A stretch of DNA of 64,000 nucleotides from Toxoplasma gondii ME49. Lineage: Eukaryota > Apicomplexa > Conoidasida > Eucoccidiorida > Sarcocystidae. The DNA lies in the NCBI RefSeq assembly GCF_000006565.2, contig NC_031472.1, positions 1,420,227 to 1,484,226 on the forward strand. The letters are read 5' to 3'. Both the position numbers and the translations under genes were made by a program. This document shows positions 44,612 through 57,000 of this stretch, one piece after another. How positions within the stretch are numbered: position 1 is the stretch's first letter; every line of letters starts with the position of its first letter. Under the pieces are notes generated by a model that was given only the letters and a program-made list of their open reading frames with translations, was not told the DNA's origin and did not search any database.

Positions 44612-47600
44612 ATGAACGCTTTTCGCCTGCGTCACCTCGAGCAGGCTCTAGAACTGTACCACAAGCTCCCCGCTGCCACACCCTCTGCTTCCACGTCCCC
44701 GTTTCCATCTCTGCCGCTCGACCTCTTTGTTCGACACTACTTTAAATGTCACAAGTCGATCAACAGCGCAGACAAGCTCTTCATCACTAGCCATCTGTAC
44801 CAGATCATCAAGTGGAAAGGACTTCTGGACTTCCTCACTCCTCCCCCGGCTGCGTGGAGCAGCCGCATCAGAACCTATTTCATTTCTGACAGGTGCGCTT
44901 CTACACGCGGAATTTCTTGCCTCATCGCTGCGTACTGCACCCAGTGACGCAAGCACTCAGGCAATGCAATGCATCTCTAGGTCACTGTGTATATCTGTCT
45001 ACGCGTGTAGAGCGAAATGTGTGTTTATGTCAACTTGTCAACAATTTATGTCCCGAAATTTAGTCAGTGGTGGGTGATTACTTGGGGATGTATTGTGAGC
45101 CTTCTTATCGAAGGTATTGCTATTCCACAAGCAACATGCTTCGAGAACAGTCACTGTGTTTAGGAATCTATTCGGGGCACAGCTTGTTTTTTGTCGCCGT
45201 GCTTTAATTCCAAATGCATCTGGAGAAAAGGCGTGGAGTGACTGCCGCACCCCAGAAAAACACTTGTCTGCATGGGAGTACACATCGAGGAGGCCAGTGG
45301 CTTATATCTGTATCGCATGGTGTCCTGCGAGTGTATACCAGCCGACCGAGGCACACTATGGAGAAGCACGCGAGGCGCTAAGGTGCCCGTTATCACATGA
45401 TTTCCACTGGAAAGCACCAGCATCTACTACTGCTTTCGCCGTATTTTCTTTCAGATGGAAGTTGCACTCGACCAACCAGCGGCTTCCTCCCCATCTGCGC
45501 TGCTCCTTTCCCGAGCCTCTATTCGCTCGGTTGGAGGCAGCTCTGGGGACGGTTAAGGCAATCCAGGTCTGCAATATTCTGAATGAGGACCCTCCGACCT
45601 TCCTTCGCGTCAACTCAAACAAAATCACCCGCGAGAGACTCTACAAATTTCTCGTTAACAAGGGTAAGTGACTGACGCAGAGCAGTCCCGACATATTGTT
45701 GAGACCGATGATATGTATGTGTAGTTGCGCTGAAAGCATGACGCCTGGTGTCAACTGCAAATGCCATGAAAATGTATGGTAGCTACCGGGAGGGGGGCGG
45801 TGCGTATGGGTCTGTGAATTTTTCGCCCTTGCATGTACAGGGTCACACCGGGACTCTCTTGCTCGCGCCGCAGTTCGGGACGCACCATGCTTCCAGGGAT
45901 ATCCGTGAGACGAACAATGACAGACGCTGTTGTCTGCACGCAGCGACACGGGAAAGAAATGTGGTTATCCAACAGCGTTAATGAATGAATCGCACGTCAG
46001 TGTCCCGAAACTGTAGAAGAATGAACGTGAAATAGGACCTGACAAAAGGAGTAATCCGCCACCGGCCGATGAAGTGAGTAAAAAGGTAATCTAACAACTG
46101 CGGCGGAGTTCCGGGTTCCACAGAAGAAAGAGTCAAGGAAAGAGCATGCGAACCGCGGCGTTCTGCGCAGGAGACGAGAAGTTCTGGAAAGATCTAGACT
46201 ATTAAACAAGGGCTCTTTCTGTGCATTTGCTTTGTCAGGGGAATTTGTCCCAAACCCTGCAGCAGTTGTGCATCTGGTTTCCGGGAAGCCCTTCCTATGT
46301 GCACGCAGGCGTTCTGGTTGAAAAGTGCGCGAATTCGCCCTTCGGTCTCGTCCTTCCTCAGAGGCAAAAGCTGGGAGATTTGCCCGAATTTAAAAGTGGC
46401 TTCTTCGATATTCAGGACGAAGCCTCTCAGCTGGTGGCGTTCAAGCTACAGGTCAGAAGACAGGGGTCACCTATATCGCGGTCCTGTTATGGATAAACTC
46501 AGGAAACTTCTCCAATGTTGTAGAGTATTGCTATGTCTGATCAGTATGATACGAACGCCAATGTGCGCCACTACGCATGAATTTTCAAGAAAAGTCTTTT
46601 TTAGTTGGACTATGACAGGGTTTTCTCAGGATAAGAAGTAGGCACTTGTGTCGGAGACGCACTCTTCAGTTACGGAGTCTGGCAATGTCGAACCGAAGCC
46701 GATCGGCGGTTACACAGTTTTGTAAATCAAGCGATGTCACACGCCATACTGGTGTTAGGTTAGAGTGTTTTGTTTCATGTGGCAGCGTCTTTGCCTTCAT
46801 CAGTTAAACCTCTATCAGTGCTTCAAGAGACGGCAGGAACTCTGCCTGCTCTGGCGTCGCCTGCCAACTGGTCAGTGAATGCACTCTGTATCGAATGCGC
46901 AAAGTCTTGAAACACCACGGTGACTGCAGACGTTCTGCCACTGGCAACCATTGTTTCTGCCTTCTATCTTTGCACCAACAGCACATCCACTTGAAAATTA
47001 GATTTCTTTGTGATTACTTTCCAGGTTGAGCCGGGACAGAAGGTCCTGGACTACTGCGCCGGAAGTGGTGGCAAGACCCTTGCCTTTGGGCCGCTGTTGG
47101 GGAATACGGGTCGACTGTATTTACATGACACGAGAGAGCATATGCTTCTGGAGGCCAAGAAGAGACTGAAACGAGCTGGCATTCCCAACTATCAACTTCT
47201 ATTCCCACACGCAACTCCTGATCATGTGTTCAAGAAATTGAGGGGCCAAATGGACTGGGTAAGTGGTCTCAGCAGAAACGTGAAGGTGTCCATCTAGCTA
47301 TAGGGTCGCATGCAATCATATTGCAGTCTTAGGAATCACCCGATACAGTTGGTGTCGTAGTCTCGAGGCGCCGCAAATGTCACGTTGCTTTCCATCTGTA
47401 CAACAATATTTGTGCTCGTCAGCCGTCGCGTGTGAACCCACTAGAAACAGTCAGTGTGTCGGTAGAAGTCCTCTGTTCTGGAGCGTGAGTTAGCTTCGCC
47501 TCAGACAGACCCCATACCAGCATCTGCAGCCAGGTCGCCGATCTCTCGTTACTACTCCTACATTGTGATTCTACTTTATATATGCTTAACTGACGCCTGG

Positions 47601-48581
47601 CTATCGGTCTGTTGTGTCATCAGGTTCTGTGTGACGTACCCTGCACGGCAACGGGGACGCTCCGACGGAACCCTGAGCTGAAATGGAAATATTCGGACGA
47701 TAAGGTACAGAGAATAATTGAAACCGTGTCACCCTCTCTGTTAACAGGCTTCTACGAGCAATATGCTTGACACGATCGTCTGTCATATGCATGATTTTCG
47801 TGAAAAACGAGCTCTCATCACGGCGAAAAGGATACCAGTGAAGCATGGCCCCATGTCGCGTTTCTCCCATATTTCCTGCTCTCCCGCTACCCCGCGTGCA
47901 TGTGGTGCAGCTTTTTGATTTGGTTGCATTGCAAAGGGAGATCTTTGCTTCGGCCTTGATCTACATGAAGCCAAACAAAGGTAGAATTCTTTACAGCACC
48001 AGCAGCATACTCGACGAGGAAAACGTTCACCAGGTAAACACCCTTAGCCAATTTTGTGATATAAAGGTAGCAGCTGAAAGCTAAACACGTCGGGAGACTT
48101 TGCCAGTGTGTAATTTTGAAAAAGGTTATGCTGGTTTTGCTACTGTATTTAGGCGGAACCTTAACGCCCAGCATATATAACCGAGTATCAACTGAGATGC
48201 GCAGGTGGACATAATGCTTGTACCGTTTGTACCTACTTGACTCCTTAGGTTAGGCTAAACAGTCCTTTGTGTACACCCTGGAGTCGCATTGGGTATCCTA
48301 GCTACTGTAACTCGCTTTGTTTATTCGATTTGAGTTATAGCAATGTGAACATCAGCGTCGATGTATTTCTATCAGCCGTCCTAGGCGCTGCTGTAGCAAC
48401 CCGTCCCTTCCCGTGACCACGGCTGTTCTCTTCCTGTGAATCTGCTGTTCGTGGTACTCAGGTCAAATTCTTCTGCCAGCAACACGGTCTCGTTCTGAGC
48501 GAGGCCCCTTTCCATGCGCTGCCTCAGTCGAAGGGCATGGATGGTTTTTTCTGTGCAATCCTGGAAAAACGCCGTTGTTGA
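44612..48581 (+). CDS. RsmB/NSUN-family RNA (cytosine-C5) methyltransferase, 396 aa
   Basis: Seven exons in phase: 44612-44892, 45455-45663, 46309-46451, 47025-47258, 47624-47704, 47911-48033, 48462-48581 (stop TGA). The N-terminal helical domain (LPLDLFVRHYFKCHKSIN, then IIKWKGLLDFL) resembles the accessory domain of bacterial Fmu/RsmB-like enzymes. The methyltransferase core has FFDIQDEASQLVA (about 195-207), the SAM-binding loop VLDYCAGSGGKT (218-229), motif IV DVPCTATGTLRRNPELKW with Cys296, and motif VI YSTSSILDEEN (344-354). In this family motif IV Cys helps product release and motif VI Cys (TCS) is the nucleophile. Here the latter is Ser347. So either chemistry is altered, Cys296 does the attack, or the protein is inactive. 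The substrate (rRNA or tRNA, organellar or cytosolic) cannot be told. No clear targeting signal is seen, though the start MNAFRLRHLEQALELYHK is amphipathic. Confidence 0.9.
45135..45340 (+). pseudogene. Degraded mitochondrial cob fragment in methyltransferase intron 1 (NUMT)
   Basis: From about 45135 the plus strand reads SRTVTVFRNLFGAQLVFC then RRALIPNAS, matching the cytochrome b N-terminus and the copy at 27915 (SRTL--SESLFRAALV--RCAFNPNSS). DNA identity between the two window copies is visible over about 90 bp around GA-TCTATTC-GGGCA and TGCTTT-AATCCAAAT-CATCT. The initial ATG is now out of frame, so at least one indel has occurred. It lies in the sense orientation inside intron 1. Confidence 0.6.
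48050..48345 (-). pseudogene. Possible cox1-like remnant in methyltransferase intron 6
   Basis: On the minus strand the segment near 48340 (TCAAATCGAATAAACAAAG) closely resembles TCAAACCGAATAAACAGAG in the cox1-like remnant at 20.88 kb. It is followed at the expected distance by MLGVKVPPKY, where COX1 has MPGLFGGFGN. Between them the frame is broken. This is weaker than the cob cases. Confidence 0.3.
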
Positions 48582-51053
48582 TTGCAGCACCCAAGAGCAA
48601 CCATACACGAAGTGGCGTAGTACCCCCAGCTGGTCAAAGATGTCCCGACTGTCTGCGGGCGAATCTCACTGTAGAAGCCGATTGATCCGTGATCTTTCTG
48701 TCTGTTGTCGTGTTAGTAAGTCTACTACGCACGTCAGTATTGTCTGTTTTTCACATGCTTGATATTCTACGTTCAAACTGTTCGCAGACATCGTCCGGGA
48801 CTTAAGCTTGTTTCTAAACTGATATATTGAGAAGCAATCTGTGTGTCTTCAGCGGACACGCTGGATCCTGTGGATTGACTCTACATTCTGACTTTGTCCG
48901 GCCGCATTGATGCGGGATACCGAGCGCCAAACAGGCATGTGCCTGGAGCGACAGCCTCGGAACAAGACAGTTAAGAGGACTTTGTCCTCCGATGAACTTT
49001 CATACGTGAAAAGGAAACGGCCCCCACCTTCTTCCTTTTTCTCTTCGAGTTTATTATTTCCTGAGTAGCTGGTTAACTCAAATTATGACTTTTCAGTTCC
49101 TGCGGTATGAGGCAGAATGCAAGTGGCCTCGTCGGGTGGTGAAGCACTCTTGTTTCCCCGCAAAAAGTCAGGGAAAGAATTCAGCAATCAAACACCGCTT
49201 AATGAGTAAAGCCTCTTCTAATAGCTGGCCTACCCGTTTCCGCAGTCTGGCCCTTGCATTTCATCCCGAGCATGAAAAGGCTTTCAATCGAAAAATGGTG
49301 TCAACCAATACGCGACTTCACGTCATTTACCTCTCCATGTGTCAACCGACGAAGGCCAGAAGGCAAGTTTCATCAATTTACATTCGTTAATGGCGAAAGA
49401 GCTGTCCTCATTGAAACTGTCATTATTATACACAAGCGAAATAACACAGACACCCTCTCTGTCTAAACCACAAGCTCGTGGATCGAACATTTTATAAACC
49501 TTATCAAAATAAGTCTGTACCCCTTTCTCTGCTTTATCACCTCCTCCAGGCAAACGCCAAAGCAAATAATTAGTTCACTCGTGTCATGGAATGCAGCTCG
49601 TCGTTCAAAGCATAGACGGGTTGAAGTGGTGCTGTTGATGGTTCGACTAAGGTGAGTTAAATATTTTTATTCTTTGCTGTTGAATGCGGTAGTCACAAAA
49701 TACAATGAGGTAATCCGAACAAAAGGCCCTCAAGTCATTACTGGAATTATAAGAATCACCAGCTAGGCGTCGTCTCCAGGAATCATTGTCGACATACATG
49801 TGATGTGCAATGTGACGGCCACCGCATCGCCTTCAATACCATCGGCGCAAACACTCAGGACTCTCGATTGATCTGACCGCCTGCGAATAATACCCCGTGG
49901 GATCATGCATAAGTGTCACAGGATCCCTGCGTACCTAGAGAGGCCCTTACATTGCTAATGTTCCTTTTCATGCTATTGGAGGAAAGCGTCAATCGGACTC
50001 CTGTTGGTCTCGTCGTAAAGGATATTCATAAGAAAAGGATATGTCCGGAAATAATAGAGAGAATAGCGAAGAACATGAGTCGGGCAAAGAAGTAGCGGAG
50101 GAAGACGGTAAAGCATTCGCTGTGTATCGTAGCAAGAACTTCTTTCGGAAATCCTTCTGGACCAGTTGCTTCGTGAGTAGCAGATCCGTGTTTGGGGAAG
50201 TGATTTATTGCAGTTTGTTTAAAAGGGCGAGAATAGCCGATGTCATTTTAAGCAACAGCGTGGGATCGCATGAGGATCGAGCTTCCTGCGGGAAAAAACA
50301 ATTAGAGAAACTCCAAGCTATACGAGGTTGCCCTGTACAAGTCCTATACCCGCGGGGCAGCGGTCTGCGGAAGTAGGTCACACATGGACGTTTTCTTAAA
50401 CCTCTTCACAGTATGAAGCTTAACAAAGGTCTCCCGGCGCGGGAACGCAATCTCATCCTACAGACGAAAAACTTTGGTTCTTCGCCGTTTGTTACAAAAA
50501 TGATGTGTGGCCTCCGTGGATTCTCGCGCGAAGTGCTTGATTCACACAATCCCCGCTTACACACCTAGCAGGGTGCTTTAAAATACTAGGCACGGCAAGA
50601 GGTACCTGGCTAGTACCACGACAACAACGTCCAAGGTAAACGACGTTCTGGTAGCTTCTGACCGACATCGCGATGATGGGTTAAAGGGGGGGTGGCCCGC
50701 CAGCTATGTCAAGGGAAATCAACCTCGGAGGGGACTTTTCACGCGGCGTATGAATTAGTGATATTGTCCTGACAAGTTAGGCAACGACGCTGTTGCAGCT
50801 CTCTTCCAACATGATCAGGTCAAAACATTCAAGCATTAGATATGAAGATAGTAGGGCGACAGCTTTTGTCACGGTCCCACTAACAATCCTACTTGCATAT
50901 CCTTGATAACAGGACACGATACCACATCTAGAGAACGAGACAAAAAAAAGAACTTCCTTAAATTGTGGGAAATTTCCCATCTCGGGCAGGATGCAGCTTA
51001 GCTGTATTCTATATTTTGACACCCCCTTCTCTCCCTCCTAAAGCTGCTGTCTC
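48582..51053. other. Gene-poor region before the satellite; one weak ORF
   Basis: 2.5 kb with no recognised gene. The only stretch with protein-like character is a plus ORF from ATG 50041 (MSGNNRENSEEHESGKEVAEE.., up to 50376), which contains a strong donor-like TTC|GTGAGT at 50173-50178. It could be a first exon, but no partner exon was found before the satellite. Confidence 0.4.
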
Positions 51054-54000
51054 TATTCCAAGGGCACAAGACAACATTACGACAGGACATATAATGTTTG
51101 GTTTTTCTGACATGCTCCTTGCCGAAGCATCCCGGGATGTTCGATCACGTCGACCTGCGAGATTGTGTAGGATTGCCAGGTGGTCAGTGACCCACAAGAG
51201 ACAGCAACAAATGCGTAGGTGTGGTCGGCTTCCCGAGAAACATCCTAGAAGTCGGCATGCACGTGACTCAGTCTGGTTTAGACGAGGATATCCTGACAGG
51301 CAGTCCGGCAAGTAATACCATATGGTTTCGCGTCTTCGTCACAGCTCGCGAGCTTCCGCTCTGACGATGAGAACGTGTTTGTAGAGAAAACGATATGCCC
51401 AGGGCCTTCTGGGCGTGGGGCAAAGAAGAGCGGCTGTCACAGCAATGCCCAGCGAAGCAGCGTTGCCCAATTTCAAGTGATACAATCCACCGCCACCTCT
51501 TGCGGCTACGGCCGGGTATTTCAAGTGCACAAGATAGGACCCGCCAAAGTATGCTTGACTATCACAACAGCTCATACACTGTTTGGTTTTGCTGATATGA
51601 TCCTCGCTGAAGCGTCCCGGCAGGTTCGATCACGTCGACCTGCGAGGTTGTGTAGGATTGCCAGGTGGTCAGTGACCCACAAGAGACAGCAACAAATGCG
51701 TAGGTGTGGTCGGCTTCCCGAGAAACATCCTAGAAGTCGGCATGCACGTGACTCAGTCTGGTTTAGACGAGGATATCCTGACAGGCAGTCCGGCAAGTAA
51801 TACCATATGGTTTCGCGTCTTCGTCACAGCTCGCGAGCTTCCGCTCTGACGATGAGAACGTGTTTGTAGAGAAAACGATATGCCCAGGGCCTTCTGGGCG
51901 TGGGGCAAAGAAGAGCGGCTGTCACAGCAATGCCCAGCGAAGCAGCGTTGCCCAATTTCAAGTGATACAATCAACCGCCACCTCTTGCGGCTACGGCCGG
52001 GTATTCCAAGTGCACAAGATAGGACCCGCCAAAGTATGCTTGACTATCACAACAGCTCATACACTGTTTGGTTTTGCTGATATGATCCTCGCTGAAGCGT
52101 CCCGGCAGGTTCGATCACGTCGACCTGCGAGGTTGTGTAGGATTGCCAGGTGGTCAGTGACCCACAAGAGACAGCAACAAATGCGTAGGTGTGGTCGGCT
52201 TCCCGAGAAACATCCTAGAAGTCGGCATGCACGTGACTCAGTCTGGTTTAGACGAGGATATCCTGACAGGCAGTCCGGCAAGTAATACCATATGGTTTCG
52301 CGTCTTCGTCACAGCTCGCGAGCTTCCGCTCTGACGATGAGAACGTGTTTGTAGAGAAAACGATATGCCCAGGGCCTTCTGGGCGTGGGGCAAAGAAGAG
52401 CGGCTGTCACAGCAATGACCCAGCGAAGCAGCGTTGCCCAATTTCAAGTGATACAATCAACCGCCACCTCTTGCGGCTACGGCCGGGTATTCCAAGTGCA
52501 CAAGATAGGACCCGCCAAAGTATGCTTGACTATCACAACAGCTCATACACTGTTTGGGTTTTGCTGATATGATCCTCGCTGAAGCGTCCCGGCAGGTTCG
52601 ATCACGTCGACCTGCGAGGTTGTGTAGGATTGCCAGGTGGTCAGTGACCCACAAGAGACAGCAACAAATGCGTAGGTGTGGTCGGCTTCCCGAGAAACAT
52701 CCTAGAAGTCGGCATGCACGTGACTCAGTCTGGTTTAGACGAGGATATCCTGACAGGCAGTCCGGCAAGTAATACCATATGGTTTCGCGTCTTCGTCACA
52801 GCTCGCGAGCTTCCGCTCTGACGATGAGAACGTGTTTGTAGAGAAAACGATATGCCCAGGGCCTTCTGGGCGTGGGGCAAAGAAGAGCGGCTGTCACAGC
52901 AATGCCCAGCGAAGCAGCGTTGCCCAATTTCAAGTGATACAATCCACCGCCACCTCTTGCGGCTACGGCCGGGTATTTCAAGTGCACAAGATAGGACCCG
53001 CCAAAGTATGCTTGACTATCACAACAGCTCATACACTGTTTGGTTTTGCTGATATGATCCTCGCTGAAGCGTCCCGGCAGGTTCGATCACGTCGACCTGC
53101 GAGGTTGTGTAGGATTGCCAGGTGGTCAGTGACCCACAAGAGACAGCAACAAATGCGTAGGTGTGGTCGGCTTCCCGAGAAACATCCTAGAAGTCGGCAT
53201 GCACGTGACTCAGTCTGGTTTAGACGAGGATATCCTGACAGGCAGTCCGGCAAGTAATACCATATGGTTTCGCGTCTTCGTCACAGCTCGCGAGCTTCCG
53301 CTCTGACGATGAGAACGTGTTTGTAGAGAAAACGATATGCCCAGGGCCTTCTGGGCGTGGGGCAAAGAAGAGCGGCTGTCACAGCAATGCCCAGCGAAGC
53401 AGCGTTGCCCAATTTCAAGTGATACAATCAACCGCCACCTCTTGCGGCTACGGCCGGGTATTCCAAGTGCACAAGATAGGACCCGCCAAAGTATGCTTGA
53501 CTATCACAACAGCTCATACACTGTTTGGTTTTGCTGATATGATCCTCGCTGAAGCGTCCCGGCAGGTTCGATCACGTCGACCTGCGAGGTTGTGTAGGAT
53601 TGCCAGGTGGTCAGTGACCCACAAGAGACAGCAACAAATGCGTAGGTGTGGTCGGCTTCCCGAGAAACATCCTAGAAGTCGGCATGCACGTGACTCAGTC
53701 TGGTTTAGACGAGGATATCCTGACAGGCAGTCCGGCAAGTAATACCATATGGTTTCGCGTCTTCGTCACAGCTCGCGAGCTTCCGCTCTGACGATGAGAA
53801 CGTGTTTGTAGAGAAAACGATATGCCCAGGGCCTTCTGGGCGTGGGGCAAAGAAGAGCGGCTGTCACAGCAATGCCCAGCGAAGCAGCGTTGCCCAATTT
53901 CAAGTGATACAATCAACCGCCACCTCTTGCGGCTACGGCCGAGTATTTCAAGTGCACAAGATAGGACCCGCCAAAGTATGCTTGACTATCACAACAGCTC

Positions 54001-57000
54001 ATACACTGTTTGGTTTTGCTGATATGATCCTTGCCGAAGCATCCCGGGATGTTCGATCACGTCGACCTGCGAGATTGTGTAGGATTGCCAGGTGGTCAGT
54101 GACCCACAAGAGACAGCAACAAATGCGTAGGTGTGGTCGGCTTCCCGAGAAACATCCTAGAAGTCGGCATGCACGTGACTCAGTCTGGTTTAGACGAGGA
54201 TATCCTGACAGGCAGTCCGGCAAGTAATACCATATGGTTTCGCGTCTTCGTCACAGCTCGCGAGCTTCCGCTCTGACGATGAGAACGTGTTTGTAGAGAA
54301 AACGATATGCCCAGGGCCTTCTGGGCGTGGGGCAAAGAAGAGCGGCTGTCACAGCAATGCCCAGCGAAGCAGCGTTGCCCAATTTCAAGTGATACAATCA
54401 ACCGCCACCTCTTGCGGCTACGGCCGGGTATTCCAAGTGCACAAGATAGGACCCGCCAAAGTATGCTTGACTATCACAACAGCTCATACACTGTTTGGTT
54501 TTGCTGATATGATCCTCGCTGAAGCGTCCCGGCAGGTTCGATCACGTCGACCTGCGAGGTTGTGTAGGATTGCCAGGTGGTCAGTGACCCACAAGAGACA
54601 GCAACAAATGCGTAGGTGTGGTCGGCTTCCCGAGAAACATCCTAGAAGTCGGCATGCACGTGACTCAGTCTGGTTTAGACGAGGATATCCTGACAGGCAG
54701 TCCGGCAAGTAATACCATATGGTTTCGCGTCTTCGTCACAGCTCGCGAGCTTCCGCTCTGACGATGAGAACGTGTTTGTAGAGAAAACGATATGCCCAGG
54801 GCCTTCTGGGCGTGGGGCAAAGAAGAGCGGCTGTCACAGCAATGCCCAGCGAAGCAGCGTTGCCCAATTTCAAGTGATACAATCAACCGCCACCTCTTGC
54901 GGCTACGGCCGGGTATTCCAAGTGCACAAGATAGGACCCGCCAAAGTATGCTTGACTATCACAACAGCTCATACACTGTTTGGTTTTGCTGATATGATCC
55001 TCGCTGAAGCGTCCCGGCAGGTTCGATCACGTCGACCTGCGAGGTTGTGTAGGATTGCCAGGTGGTCAGTGACCCACAAGAGACAGCAACAAATGCGTAG
55101 GTGTGGTCGGCTTCCCGAGAAACATCCTAGAAGTCGGCATGCACGTGACTCAGTCTGGTTTAGACGAGGATATCCTGACAGGCAGTCCGGCAAGTAATAC
55201 CATATGGTTTCGCGTCTTCGTCACAGCTCGCGAGCTTCCGCTCTGACGATGAGAACGTGTTTGTAGAGAAAACGATATGCCCAGGGCCTTCTGGGCGTGG
55301 GGCAAAGAAGAGCGGCTGTCACAGCAATGCCCAGCGAAGCAGCGTTGCCCAATTTCAAGTGATACAATCAACCGCCACCTCTTGCGGCTACGGCCGGGTA
55401 TTCCAAGTGCACAAGATAGGACCCGCCAAAGTATGCTTGACTATCACAACAGCTCATACACTGTTTGGTTTTGCTGATATGATCCTCGCTGAAGCGTCCC
55501 GGCAGGTTCGATCACGTCGACCTGCGAGGTTGTGTAGGATTGCCAGGTGGTCAGTGACCCACAAGAGACAGCAACAAATGCGTAGGTGTGGTCGGCTTCC
55601 CGAGAAACATCCTAGAAGTCGGCATGCACGTGACTCAGTCTGGTTTAGACGAGGATATCCTGACAGGCAGTCCGGCAAGTAATACCATATGGTTTCGCGT
55701 CTTCGTCACAGCTCGCGAGCTTCCGCTCTGACGATGAGAACGTGTTTGTAGAGAAAACGATATGCCCAGGGCCTTCTGGGCGTGGGGCAAAGAAGAGCGG
55801 CTGTCACAGCAATGCCCAGCGAAGCAGCGTTGCCCAACTTCAAGTGATACAATCAACCGCCACCTCTTGCGGCTACGGCCGGGTATTCCAAGTGCACAAG
55901 ATAGGACCCGCCAAAGTATGCTTGACTATCACAACAGCTCATACACTGTTTGGTTTTGCTGATATGATCCTCGCTGAAGCGTCCCGGCAGNNNNNNNNNN
56001 NNNNNNNNNNNNNNNNNNNNNNNNNNNNNNNNNNNNNNNNNNNNNNNNNNNNNNNNNNNNNNNNNNNNNNNNNNNNNNNNNNNNNNNNNNGTCACAGCTC
56101 GCGAGCTTCCGCTCTGACGATGAGAACGTGTTTGTAGAGAAAACGATATGCCCAGGGCCTTCTGGGCGTGGGGCAAAGAAGAGCGGCTGTCACAGCAATG
56201 CCCAGCGAAGCAGCGTTGCCCAATTTCAAGTGATACAATCAACCGCCACCTCTTGCGGCTACGGCCGGGTAATTCCAAGTGCACAAGATAGGACCCGCCA
56301 AAGTATGCTTGACTATCACAACAGCTCATACACTGTTTGGTTTTGCTGATATGATCCTCGCTGAAGCGTCCCGGCAGGTTCGATCACGTCGACCTGCGAG
56401 GTTGTGTAGGATTGCCAGGTGGTCAGTGACCCACAAGAGACAGCAACAAATGCGTAGGTGTGGTCGGCTTCCCGAGAAACATCCTAGAAGTCGGCATGCA
56501 CGTGACTCAGTCTGGTTTAGACGAGGATATCCTGACAGGCAGTCCGGCAAGTAATACCATATGGTTTCGCGTCTTCGTCACAGCTCGCGAGCTTCCGCTC
56601 TGACGATGAGAACGTGTTTGTAGAGAAAACGATATGCCCAGGGCCTTCTGGGCGTGGGGCAAAGAAGAGCGGCTGTCACAGCAATGCCCAGCGAAGCAGC
56701 GTTGCCCAATTTCAAGTGATACAATCAACCGCCACCTCTTGCGGCTACGGCCGAGTATTTCAAGTGCACAAGATAGGACCCGCCAAAGTATGCTTGACTA
56801 TCACAACAGCTCATACACTGTTTGGTTTTGCTGATATGATCCTCGCTGAAGCGTCCCGGCAGGTTCGATCACGTCGACCTGCGAGGTTGTGTAGGATTGC
56901 CAGGTGGTCAGTGACCCACAAGAGACAGCAACAAATGCGTAGGTGTGGTCGGCTTCCCGAGAAACATCCTAGAAGTCGGCATGCACGTGACTCAGTCTGG

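Noticed and set aside
51375..51800. 141-codon ORF repeated in every satellite monomer
   Set aside because: It opens with GTG, not ATG, and its conservation follows from monomer identity; other frames in the monomer are equally conserved.
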